Shown piece after piece: positions 12,956-26,400 of a DNA stretch of 64,000 nt (the first letter of the stretch is position 1; each line of letters opens with the position of its first letter). The notes below the pieces were generated by a model. The model did no database searches. It saw only the letters and a list, made by a program, of their open reading frames with translations, and was not told the origin of the DNA. Location of the stretch: the NCBI GenBank assembly GCA_002633005.1, contig NMRA01000113.1, positions 903,194-967,193 of the forward strand, written 5' to 3'. Source of the DNA: Phoronis australis. Lineage: Eukaryota > Phoronida > Phoronidae. The position numbers and the translations under genes were made by a program.

Positions 12956-14480
12956 CAGAATCTGAATGAAAGTGATAGACTACAAGCGCGAGCCCTCGCA
13001 TTTGGCAAAAGTGGGCAAAACGGTCCGCCTGCGAGAAACAAAAAGTCCGAGAAAATGAGACAAAAGACCACTAAACAAGCACAAAACGCGCAAGTCACAG
13101 TAGTGCGCCCGTTTTTTTTTTAGTCCTATTTTGTTACCAAAAGGTCTACAACGTTAGGAATTCGAGCCCCCATAAGGCTGGGTGCGCGCATGGTCTACAT
13201 TTGTGAGAGCATACGAACGGTGGTGGCATGTTAATAAAGAAGACGTAGAGGTGGAAGTGCAAATAATGGTTAGGTTATGTAGGACCTTATGTGTATTTTG
13301 CCACTAGTATCTACAAAACCATAGATTTTAATTAAATAAAGGTCTATATTTTCTGTCGTAGAAAGTTAGAAAAATTCGCTTTTTAACCAATAAATTTGCC
13401 ATTGAGTCACATGAAAATATAATTTTTGGTAAAATTTAGCAAAGGCACATTCATAGCAACAAAATGACCAAATTTCAGTTGTAATAAATGTTGAAGATGA
13501 AATCTCTAAAACCCTTAGTTTTCTTTTAGTTATTACAATTTTGTTTTCCTGTAAAAATCCAAGATAGTTATTATCTTTGAAAGCCCCTCTTGCACAAGAG
13601 GAACATTTAAAACAATTCCTAATAGAAGGTTGAGGAACAGTGTGATGTAAAGAATTTAATTTTATAGTTTCATGTGAATCTGAACAGCCATTTGTGAAAT
13701 AGGGTGTACCAAATTAGCCAAATGTAGAGTTTTTATAAGGCCCTACATAACCCTGAGACTTTACTTGGTTAATGTTTGTTGTCATTTTATTTTAAAAAAC
13801 ACTTCCGTAATAATGCGATCATGTAAAAATTATTAAAGTATAACATGAGTTTTTGGAGATTATTGAGCTAGTTAATCTAAAATTTGTTTTAGTTGACTTC
13901 AAATCCAGTGGTTGACTACTGTTGGAGCTCACAGCATGTCAAACTTATTTCAGACTACTGACTTACAGTTCAGTGAGGAGGACAAAATATTGTGCAGTTG
14001 AACCAAGAACAGATGTACTTTGATGATGTAAGCTGTTTAACATCTTCATTGAACTCAATGTTTATTTTACATATCTTTATTCCAAATAAAGTAACCATTA
14101 TGTACACATCAGTTTAACATGTAACAGAGTATATACATAAATACAATAAAACTGGTGCCTTAACACCCGTGGATTTAAGATGTCGTGAGGTCAACCATTA
14201 TCTTTGAAGGGGAAATGTATACGGAGCCCCTAAAAAGAGCATGCTGACAGTATTTTGGTTACGCCTGTACCAGGGGTCAGACCCCCCCTAAATCCACCTA
14301 TGGTCAGATGAACTTAACTGTCCACAGGTTACAGGTCAATGCAAACACATTGGGTAAGTCCAGCCTCCAATCATCTCAAGTCATTGACGTTCTAAACAGT
14401 ATGCCCAAGGCAATGACTGATAAATGTGACAAGCACAGTTACCAATGGAGATTGAAACATTGCGAGCTCAGAAAATCCAA
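12956..14480. other. Intergenic region between convergent 3' ends
   Basis: This holds the 3' UTR of the sushi gene, with an AATAAA at 13233-13238 and another near 13335. It also holds the 3' UTR of RAD9 on the minus strand, with AATAAA (read as TTTATT) at 14076-14081 and 14061-14066. A MITE-like inverted-repeat element occupies about 13268-13753. No protein-coding exon was recognised. Confidence 0.55.
13268..13753. mobile_element. MITE-like element with short terminal inverted repeats
   Basis: GGTTATGTAGGACCTTAT near 13270 is repeated as its near-perfect reverse complement near 13735-13753, enclosing about 485 bp of AT-rich non-coding sequence. It sits between two gene 3' ends. Target duplication and family are unknown. 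Confidence 0.4.
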
Positions 14481-17400
14481 TTAATTGTCTTCTTCATCTG
14501 TGTCTTCTGCCAGTACCAGGGACTGATCAGCTGTTGGCTTCTGAGAAGTAACTGATGACTGAGACAGACCAAAGAACAGCGACTTAAACTGGAAATAACC
14601 ATTGCATACTGTCAGTTTATAATAAAAAAACAAGTTATTAAACGTACAGAAAGCAACGTGCAGCCTTAAAATGAGCCCACAACTGCACCACAAATGATGT
14701 GCTTCTAGGGGTGTTTACCAATATGGCCATTGGATGGTGCAAAATACGTCGAACTCATCCAAAAATGAAAAAGCATTGTCTCCTTAATAGAAAAGTATTT
14801 GCCAAATGTCATGAAAATCTGTCAAGGAACACTAAAGACACAGAAGCAAAGTTGATAAAACAAATTGCCACTAGGAGGCACAGCGGTAGTCAAATTCAAC
14901 CGTTAGACCTCCCATTAACAGGAATTCACTTGCCAAATTTCCAAAAGATCTTTTAAGGGGTTTCTGTAGTCAGATAAATCCGAAAGTTGTCATCATCCGT
15001 TGTCAAGTTCATAGAATTACGACAAGTTTGACAAAGATCTTGCATGAAGGGGTATAGGACAAGACGCAAAAAAGGGAAAACTGCCACTAGAGGGCATCAC
15101 AGTAGTCAAAGTCCCTCAAAAATTATTGTCACCCATGTTCACCCCGGTAAAAACACATACACCAATTTTAAGCAAGATCTTATTGAGTCATTTGACATGA
15201 GAGAGGCAGGTCCCAAAAACAGATTAAAAAAATAATAAAAATGGCCAATAGGTGCCATACATTACGTCAAATCCAGCTGAAGACGGGAAGGTGTCATTGC
15301 CTCTTTCATAGAAACCTATCAGCCAAATTTCATGAATATTGGTTGGGTAACTCCAAAGACAGAAGAAAATGGAAATGAATAAAATTGCCACAAGGAGGCA
15401 CAGCAGTAGTTGGATACATCCAAAAATAATCGTCAGCCATGTTCTTCACAGTAGGAACACCTGTGGCCCTCCAGATGGCGTAAAATATGTTAAATCCAAC
15501 TGAAAATCAGAAGGTGGTGTCATCTCCCTAATATCTGTCAGAAAATTTGCTCATGTGATCTCATCCATATTGGAACATAATTATATGCAAAATCATGTGA
15601 ACATTCATCCAGGGCTTATGGAGGTACAGCAGCGGACGGCGGAGAGGGATGACAGCATAATGTGCCCACATAAAAATGGCCACCAGATGGCGCACAATAT
15701 GTCAAATCCATCCCAATGTGGACAGGTGTTGTCGTTTTCATAACAAAAACTTGTTTGCCAAATTTTATGAAAAACCATCCACGAAGGTCCTGCAAAGGAT
15801 TAGGGAGATATGGACATGGAAGCAAGACAAAATCACGACTAAGTGGTGCCAGTAGTCAAACCCGTCTGAAAAGCAATGTCAGCCAATGTCATCTGATTAC
15901 TAACACGTCTGCCAAGTTTCATAATGATCCTCGTGGTGGTTTAGCGGATAAAGAGGCAAACAGCTAAAAGGACCCAAAATAATCAAAATGGCCACCAGGT
16001 GCCACAGAATACATTGAATACTAAAAATAGAAAGGCATCCTTGTCTCCTTAATTCAAACCTATTTTGCCAACTTTCACAAAATCCCATCAATGAGCTCTT
16101 GAAGCTACAGGACACAACAGTAGTTGAACTAGTTTGAAACTCTTGGTCATCTGCTGTCAGCTTCACAGGAAAACATGCTAATTTTTTAATTTTCACAAAG
16201 GGCAAAGGAGATACCGTCGCGCACACAAAAAACAAAATCACCACTAGGGCGTGCCACAATAATTGAACCTGTCCAAAAATCAATGCCAGCCAGTTTTCTC
16301 ATCAGGAACAGATTTGCCAATTTGGCAGATAGAGGTGGGTGCCAAAAACAAGTAAACTTTAAAAATGGCCACCAGGTGGTGGTGTGTCAAATCCATCTGA
16401 AAATGGGAAGACATCATTGTGTTCTTAATAGGAACCTATTTGCCACATTTCATGAAAATCCATCAAGGAAGATACAGAGGCAAACATAATAAAACTAAAA
16501 TTGCCACTAGGGGGAGAGCTGTAGTTGGTTTGGTGCAAAACTCGTCCACATCTGTTGTCAGCTACACAGAAACACATCTGCCAATTCTCATTAAGATCCT
16601 GCAAGGGGTTAAGGACATACAGCAGCGGATACCATGTAACTGGACGCCCAGACAGCAATATGCACCCATATAAGTATAAGTGAGTGCATAAAAATGGCTC
16701 TTGACCTATTTCAATTTTCAGCAGTGGCATAATAAGCATATTCAGCACAGATGAAATAATTTATAACAGGAAGGAAGCAATTTAAAAATGAACATTTGTG
16801 GCCCCCATTCAACAAAACTTATGCGCTTGATAACAACAATAGCCTTACACCACCACAGGTCTCCCTTATGTGGACAAAACAAACTTAAAAAAATTGAGAT
16901 CACAAAAATTCATCACAAAATATCACCATGCCTTACAAAATAAGCATGCGATCAAATTACCTTTTATCGCGATAGTTTGGGATCTACACAACGTAGCTAG
17001 GTTACACTACAACTGCCGAATAATAGTTCGATGTCATGCCAACAGCTACGCTTTAAAGATCCACGAAATGAGCCTCAGCAGTGTTTGAAAATTTTTTATT
17101 TAAATATTTCACAACCAATTTGAAGGTCATTTCGTTTATAAACAGACAAAGCTCTACAACCTCACACAAAAAATTCCATCTGCTGTGAAAGTCACACTGG
17201 TCACAGGGGCTATGCACCTTACCCTTTTCCTTGGGGGAGTGCCAGGGACTTCATCATCAGTGAGCGAGTGACTTGGTTGGTCAGCGTCCATGAACATGTC
17301 CTTGTTCCTCTGAAATAAACACCAGTGTTGTAACAGAAAAGGCAAGTCAAGTGAAAACAAGAAAAGTGACCACGATGTAGACAATTTGTACGAGAATACA

Positions 17401-20400
17401 TGTAGAGAACTTATGAAAATCTATGACATTTAAGTTCAACCAAGGTACACAGCTCAATTTTAGTAAAAGAAAGTCTATTTTAACAGTGCAAAAAAGCCAA
17501 TGTGTGTTACATAATGCATGATCAATGAACTATCCAAACCAACATCCCATTACCTCGCCGGTTTGAACAGGAATAAGAGGACCAGAGGGAGCCAGAGTGT
17601 TCATGTCACCCCTGGGGATGTGTGCTGGCTGCTCTCTGCCACCTGGTGGTAGGCTCATTAAGTCATCTGTTAGTAACTCATCTAAGTCATCATTCATTAG
17701 ATCTTCATAGGCAGCTTCAAAACGAGCAGATATTGACTTGCGTTTTCTGAAAGGAATATATATCAAGAAATACAAAACATGGTTGAAAAAGAAAAAAGAA
17801 TACGGATAGCATAGTAGCTCCCTCTCTTAGCTTCTTTTGAAAATTCACGCAGTGGTACAGCAATTCTGTTTAGTGAAACTATACTAAGCAGGGTCCACAG
17901 CAAGCTCAAGTACATGAAAGAGGTGCTCTGACATGACCAACATAAGGATTTAATGACAGTGTACTACTCTCCACATACACGTTTAGGGGAACAGATTAAG
18001 AGTCAATATAAGGAAAGTTTAAGAGTATATGATTAAAGAAGTTAATGAAAATCAAGATACACAAAGGATTTAAAATTAATTCTACTCCAGTACCTTTCAG
18101 ATTCCACATTCATTTGTGTGCTTGTGTGAACTTTACTTGTACTTGGATGAGAGGAATCCATACTGATGTTCCTGTGTGAAAGTTCTTACATAAATCAACT
18201 ACATAACCACAATACTAAAATAAACAGTTGGTAAAATTCAACCTTCACATTATTCAATATAGTAAAGATGGTGTAAGTATTCCTTTCATACAGTGACACT
18301 GGACTAAGTTGTTATTCTTTTAACTAAACATTCTTTTGTGAGGATACAGACAGGCCACAGGAACAATTAGCTAGCTGCAGGAAGGCGAAATCATTGGGGA
18401 GTCTCATTCAAGTTTGTCAAAGTCCTTGAAAGAACTATTTCAATTCAGTGCTAATTATGTGTGCAGGCATACCCTCCACCTGCTGCAGTCCCAATCATGT
18501 CATTATTCTATTTATCTCCAGGCAACAAAACATAGCTTACCTTGTAGTGTTTTTGACCTGCTTACTCGGCTGAAATGATTGAGAATTAGACACACCTTGG
18601 GGTGCTAAAGTAGCCAGCACAAAGTTACCCTCAAATGTTGGGTCACTGTCAATGCAGAAGACAATAGGTCTGAAATGAAATATAATTACCGATTAATTAT
18701 CTCCTGATAAGCAAGAAATTCACCAACTCCTGTTATAAGTTTTCATAATTCAGAGAATTAAGAGTACCACCATGTCACTTAACAACTAACAAATGATTTT
18801 AAACGTGTTATAATTCTGGCAATTAGCAGTACTGTACTGCTGTGTCACTCAACAACTCCCTTCTAGTAGCAATGAGTTAGGTACAGTGCTTGGATAATGG
18901 AGCACTTGCACATTTATTATACCAGTAGGATCGCTAGTAAAGTGGGTCACTAAGGTCACCGACTTCCCATGTATTTGCAATCGGCTGGTGTTTTTCTTGG
19001 CCGCTGGTTTCTTGTACATTATTGATTTGTATATGAATGATATTTGTTGAAAACTTGTTTGTTTGATTAATAAAGTCCTTCTGTAGGTCATATACGTATT
19101 TTACACAGTAGAATGTTTTCTTAGACTAACTTTCGGCAAAAATGTGAGTGCCTAAGATTTAAAGGTCAATATCAATTAGTTACACCAGTTTCCAACAATT
19201 TTCATAAACATAATGGATATGTAATTTGCAAAAAAAAACTGACAATCAGCAATCACAGAACACAGCAAATACCTAAGAGGATGGAGATCGGCCCACACTC
19301 CCAGTGATCCTACTGGCAAAAATAAATATGCAAGTGTCCCATAACAATGTTTGAGATCATTAGTCAGTGTTCAACTGTGACTAAAATGGCAGCTGACAGT
19401 GTAAGCATGTACATCTTCCATAAAAATGTCCTTCATTGAAATTGATATTAAATGCAGCTGTCAGAGATGCAAGTGCTTAAGATATGAAACATGTCTTTAG
19501 CGCATATCTAATATCTCAGCTAATTCAATTGGAAATATACATTGTGTTGAGATCACCAGAAATTAGGAGGGTTATGTGATAATTTTCATACTTAAAGGGT
19601 TGTAAAACCTCAAAACTTGTGTTGATTTCACCACAAATCTGCATTGTTCTGTGATAAATATTGTCTCTGTATTCCATAAGTTTGACAATATTTATGATTC
19701 CCTTGAGATATGCTTTGGATATAAAAACATAAATGGAAAGTTAAAGTGAACAGACCTTTAGAAAATCTAACAAGACCTCGATGGTCTTGTTAACTTTGTC
19801 TTTTCTTGTTCTTTCACTTTTTGTCAAGAATGCACTGCCAGGATGTTAAAACCGATCTTGCCAAATTATGATGAGTTGAAATCATATAAATTATTTCTAA
19901 TTGCAATAAATGTAAATTATTACACAAAACTGATACAACACAAACTATAAAGATTTAACATTGCAGCATGACTTTAAAATATTACTATAACTTACTTCCC
20001 ACTACCTTCAAAATGGACAGAAATCGGAGAGTTTGATGACTCTGAGAATGCCAAGATGGCCTGAAATTTACCAAAACTTCATAATAATGACGCTGTCACA
20101 TTTCAAAATTAAATAAGAGCATAAGAGAGGATAACAGTAACATACAATACAAACACAGAGACCCAAAAATCATACTTTCAGAATTTTTCCAGCAACTTTA
20201 TACTTTTCAATGTTTTCCGCTTATTAACTGCCCTCAGTCAATGGTGCATCCGTCCTAACAATTATTAACTGACTTTGTTGACTCGCCTCTTTCTCCAGCT
20301 ATGCTGTCAAATCACGTGCCTGGCCACTGCAGCAAATTACATGCTTGTGCGTCATATACTGTGCACAAATATGAAACCAAGGAATTCGACCATGAAAAAT

Positions 20401-23400
20401 TTTTGGACTCATATGAGCTGGTTAATTTTAAAGTTAGTAAAGTTGCCTACTGAGAAATTGGTACGTTGTATGTGTTTGAACATTCTATCCATGTTTCATA
20501 AAAATGAAGTTTAGAAAAGGTATTGTACAGTAAGAGAAAATAGGACTTCTGGAACGAAACGTTGCCCGTGAGCGAATATCATAAAAAGGGTTCATTGCAA
20601 CTGTAGCACTGCTGCTTCAGTGGAGATGGGAACTAGGTAAAAGAAGTCACTGTGTACTTGAATGAATAAATTGATGGGACTTGAGCAACAATAGGTGTTC
20701 TACATGTTTATCATGTGACCAAGTACAATAACAACATGGAGTGCTAGAAAATATCTGCCTCAAAGAGAGTTGTTAACCATTTCTGGAGATACATATATTT
20801 TACAGAAAGAGGGAAGCACTATTAATGTTTCTAATCAGTTGATCAATGTACCAACTACTCACCCTAAGCTCCTTCAAGCAGAAGGTGACCTCACAGTCCA
20901 CTCCAACTTGATACCTTTCAAACTCTTCAGGCAGAAGACTGAGCTCGGTGCGAACCAACTTATTGGGATCTAAACAGTAAGGCAGAGTTTTACAGATCAT
21001 ACAAGAATTAGCATTGAAAGAATATGCGAATCTTGATTAAGTGTAACTATGAACAAAGTAAAATAGTTCTAACACTTCTTATGTTGTACTGAGATATATT
21101 TTCGCATCACATTAAAATTGTATAAGAGCAACACAGATACAAGGGGTGCTCAGTTTTTTCAAACATTTTCACACACTAGAGTGAGCAACACCTGTAAAAT
21201 TTAAAATTGAGTCTACAGGGGGCAGTGTAAGCCATATGAATATTAGTGAAAGTGTCAGAATATAGTCTGACAGTATTTTTAGTTGCATTGTTTTGTTTTG
21301 TTATTCTGTTTGATTGGCATGACCCCTGAGTTAAGTACAGTTATGGTGTAATTTGTTTACTACAAAATAGTGTGGAACTTTCTAGAAGACTGAGGTCAGA
21401 ATAGTGATGATGTAATTTGTTTACTGCAGTATAGTGTGGAACTTTCTACAAGACTCTAGCATGACAGTGATTAATGCAGTCCGGAATATTCTAGAGACTA
21501 GTACATGTTTGTAGAATGGTCGGGTAGATTCAGGAAAGTTCTAGAATATGCTTGAGTTGATGAAAAGTTCCAGAACAATGCATTAGGCTATAAATACACA
21601 AGCACGGGTTTGTGTTAGTCACTTGAGTCCAAGAAGATCAAGTCAGTTCAAGAGAAGATCAAGTCAGTTCAAGAGAAGATCAAGTCAGTTCAAGTAAGTC
21701 AATCAGGAGAACTACCGTTGAGTTGCAGTGAAGAGAATCAGCAGTTACAGCGATAGTCAATAGAGAGCCAGCTAAAGAGGCAGCAGGTTATTGAACCTAC
21801 GAGTGTAACAGTTGCTGGAAGTATCTCAAAGTTCATCACAAGTCACGGCTTCGCAGCACTGGCTGGAGCATCAACAGACATTACGTCGGACGTTTTGTTT
21901 GAGTAGGCTTGTGAATGTACGGTCGGGATTAATAAAGGATTAACTCGAACCAGTCTTCAGTCAATCGTCGCACCGAAAGCTATTAGCACCGGTCTGTAAC
22001 AGCCTGCGCCCAACCACACACGGGGAAAAACGTGACAGAAAGTAATCCTCATTGATATCGAGACTGCCACAAGAAAAACTGACATGCCACTAGGTGGCAT
22101 ACAATAATCGACAGCAGTTAATGCTCTCTTTAACAGAAACTCATTTGCCATGATGATTCGATATAAAGTAGTTCCGCAGATAGAGAAGCAGATAGCAAAC
22201 AAGAGCAGCAAAAAGTGTTGAAATACGCCCAAGACTGCACCGCAAACAGTATGCTTCCAGGGGTGTTGATTAGTCTCAAAAATGGCCACTAGTTGGGTAG
22301 AAAAAGTTGAACCCGTCCAAATATGGGAAGGCGTCATTTCCTTAATAAAAACCTATTTACTAAATTTGATGAAAATCCATCCAGAAACTCCTAAGACACA
22401 GAGGCAAATACAGAAAATAGAATTGCCACTTGGAAGCACAGCAGTGGTCAGATCCATCCAAATGAAGTGGTCATTCGTTTCCACATTCACAAGAATACAC
22501 TTGTCCTATTTCACAAAGATCACACAAAGGGTTCAAGAGATGCAGCTATGGATATAAAAAAAATTCACCAGGGGGCATCACAATAGTCAGACCTGCCTAA
22601 AAGTCAAGGTCAGTTGCGCAGCACAAAAGCATCAGCCAGTTTTCTAAATGATCCTTTGAGCAGTTTGACGGATGAGGCTGACGTAAAAACAGACTAAAAA
22701 ATAAAATGACTACTTGGTGGCGCATAATACATCTAATCCATCTAAAAATAAAAATCTTTTGTCGCCTTCCTAACAGAACCATGTTCCCAAATTTCATGAA
22801 ATTGTGTCATGGAACTCCAAAAACACAGAGGTAAATGTAAAAAAAATAAAATTCCCAATAGGAGTTAGAGCGGTGGTCAGATCTGTCCGAAAGTTGTCAT
22901 CATCTGTACAGCAGTACTCAGATCCATTCCACAGTCCTCATCAACCATCATCAGCTTCATAGAAACTCATCTGCTAAATTTCATGAAGATCCATCATCGG
23001 GTTTAGGAGATACAGCAGCAGACGCTGGACACTGGGGCACAGATGAAGGTATTATAATCACTCATATGTATATGCGACCGCATAATAATTATAACTGGCA
23101 TCAGCTTTATCATAAATTTGGAATTACCACCAAAAGCAGCAAACCCAATGACCATTGATCTTACCAGGTTCATCCTCAATGTAATTCTTGAAACAAACTT
23201 TCTCTGGATTAACAACCAGTGTAATTTCCTCCAGGTTCAGTTGAAAGTTTAACACAGCATCGCACAGTAGCCTTCAACAAAAGCAAAAACTAGATACGTA
23301 TCAACAACATCAACTGTCCACAGGCATTTAGCATTAGTTCTGGCCTGAGCAGGGCTCATTTTGAAGTAAACAAACACCTCATGGTTTACAAAAACAAAAA

Positions 23401-26400
23401 ACACACATGTCCAAATCATCTTTGGCAAAGTTATTATTCTTTTTTAATGCTAAATAATTACAAACTGATCAATGGTATTTTTCTTTGGTAATCAGCTCTT
23501 CCTTGACCACAATCGACTTAAAACATAAAAGAAGATCACAACTCTGAGTATTGAAGACTAAACCCATAACATACCTGGTCTGTGCAGCCAGCAGATTGGG
23601 GCACAAATCTTTAGAGAAGACAGCCTGTAGGGTCTCACATTCTATGAAGGCCAAATTGTGAGTTTTTGTGATCCCTGAGAAACAAACCAGAAACATAAAT
23701 GTGAAAAAAAACCAGTCGGTAGTATGGGCCAAGTGACAATACAGAATAACCAGAACAAAACTGTTTTAGCCATTAGGTTTCAGAACATGTCTCAACAAGC
23801 CAACTTTAACTCGTGATTAAATGATGTCTACTAAGCTAGTAAAGGTTTTGTCACCAATATGCAGATATCATGCACAAAATGTTGATTAAATACATTTGGA
23901 GCTCCAAGTTAGTTAGCGTTTACAAGATGTGCCTAGAACATTTGGTTTTAAGTCTTGTCTCCATCATCAACTTTACATATATATCTTGTACGTTCTTTTT
24001 ATCTATTTGTTGTGAGTATTTCTATGCTCTTAGAATCTGGTTTAATAACAATTTAACAACACGGCTTTGTTATTCATAACCAACAGATTAATGACAAGAC
24101 ATTCTATTTGCAGCATACTGCTGACTGACCGTGTTTACAGTACATCTGGAAGACCAGTCTATCAGCCTTCAAGTCCAATGACATCTCACATCTTTCTACT
24201 GTCTTCTCTATGGTAGAAAGTGACCTGAACACTGTCAGACATGTCTGAAAGATGGCAGCACCTGTTATTTCCTGACAGAATCATATCTTCAGAATCAGAG
24301 TTGTACCATGACAAGTATTTAGTATTTAGCTCTTGGAGGTCAACAGACAATGATCAACAACTGTAAATAAATCAAAAGATGTGAATATTAACTGTTCTGT
24401 GCATACACACAGCCGCACACATGGTAATATCAAGACTGACCTGAGACAGAGCTAAAGATAAACCTCCCCGAGCTGTAGAAGGCTACTTGAACAGATAGAT
24501 GAGATGGTGTACTGTTACCTTCATCCCAATCTTACAGCGTACAGACTCTTCATGATCATCCTCACAGTTACTACTGCCCACTCCATCATTGTAGTGTTGA
24601 AAGAAACTTGGTGAGAACACAAAACAGCCATAGGCAGAGCGAGTTGAGTTGACTGTCCTCAAAGCTAACTGTTTAAGGAAAGATAAATATAAAGTAATTT
24701 TTGAATCATTCCCGTTTCACAACTCTTACTCAGGTACGTACCACAAGCACTATGAATGAACATTTCAGTTTTGCCATTTTTTCCAAAGAGACAAGGTCAA
24801 ATGACCCAATTAATGACTTATTGACATAAAACTGTACTTTGGTAACAGTCCTGCATCCAAACAAATTGCAGTGCCGACGATCTGACAAATTGTATTGTGT
24901 ACAATGTGGAGTTCTTACTCATAACTTCATTTATTTATTTATTTTTGTAAGTGTCTGTGATTGCTGGCAGAAGTCACCCTACCCTCTATATCTTAAAATG
25001 TGTTAGCTCCCGAGGTTATTCACTCATAGCGCATTGTGCTTCATTCATAGCGCATTGTGGTTTTCACATGCTCTTATCATCTTAGTCTTGACATTGAAAA
25101 AGAACAAATTCACATATTCCGTTGTCTGTGTCCATGATCAGACAGTTGTCATAAATACAAGGGTTTATTCCATCTACTTGAAAGCAACAAACTCAAGATT
25201 CCATAATATACAAATGGTCAGATCTTCAACACAACATACTGACATATATAAATGGCAATTTTCTACTTTACTAAACTAATTTTTGGTTTTGTATAGTAGA
25301 TAAATCTGACTGACTGTAGTTTGTTCTTTGTCAATTAAGTACGAGAATCCACTAATGCCAATTGCCTGGACATCACTAACTTTACCTGTTGTGGGGAACC
25401 ACTCTACTTCGTGAGGTAAACAACAAAATGGCCAGACAAGCAAAAGCAATTGTGGCTATGGATACTCGCTGCACTTGAATCAAATCCCAAGCAACCAGAC
25501 CAGAGGAATGTGGCATATCTGGCTATGGACCTTTGCTGCCTCAAAGAGGAACTTATACACAGTAAAGAGAAACAATTTCTGCTGTTGACACTTGTTCTGG
25601 GGAATCACTGGACCCTACTGCATTTGACCAGACGTCAAAGTGACAAGACATGACCTGGGGAATCACTGATCAATCTGGGTAGGTTGAGTGAGATGACCAG
25701 ACAAGGGGAAGCAATTGTGAGTGCAGATGCTACCTGTGGACTGTAACTCAGGAACAAATAAAAAGGAACAACGACAGAGGAATGTGGCCTACCTGGTAAC
25801 AAACGTTTGTCTGGACGTTTGTTGACTTTTACCCTAGTTTCAAGGATTTTATACACGATATGTGGAACCAAGAAGCAACTTCTCCTGTGGACTAGCTCTA
25901 CTGTCATGGAGAGAAGTGAATTCAAAGAGAGATGACCAGGCTTAATCCGGAGAACCACTGATCGTTCTGGGTAGAAGGTTCATTAAGATGACTAAACAAG
26001 TGGAAGTAGTGATGGTTGTGGACACTATCTCTGAGCTGAATCAATGGGTTCAATTGACAAGCATCATCATCAATTGAAGATAAATGTGGCCTACACGACT
26101 ATGTACTTCTGCAACATCTCTTAGAGGGTTCTCATGAGTTTCAAATCAGGTGTTTTGTGAATTGGGCTAGATCTATGTGGCCTACGTATGTCCGATGCAG
26201 TTAAGACATTGGACCAACCGCAGTCTTTTTTTACTTGTCTGCAGTCGCCCTCAGTATGAGCCTGGGTTTCGATGGACAAAAGAAAGCCAGGAACGTTTGG
26301 AAATAGACCAGGCTGATATCTGCATTGAAAGCAGCTCTGGTCTGGAATACTCATTAGGTGGCAGATGTTGCTAGTGAAATCCACTGGCTGACTGAGAATA

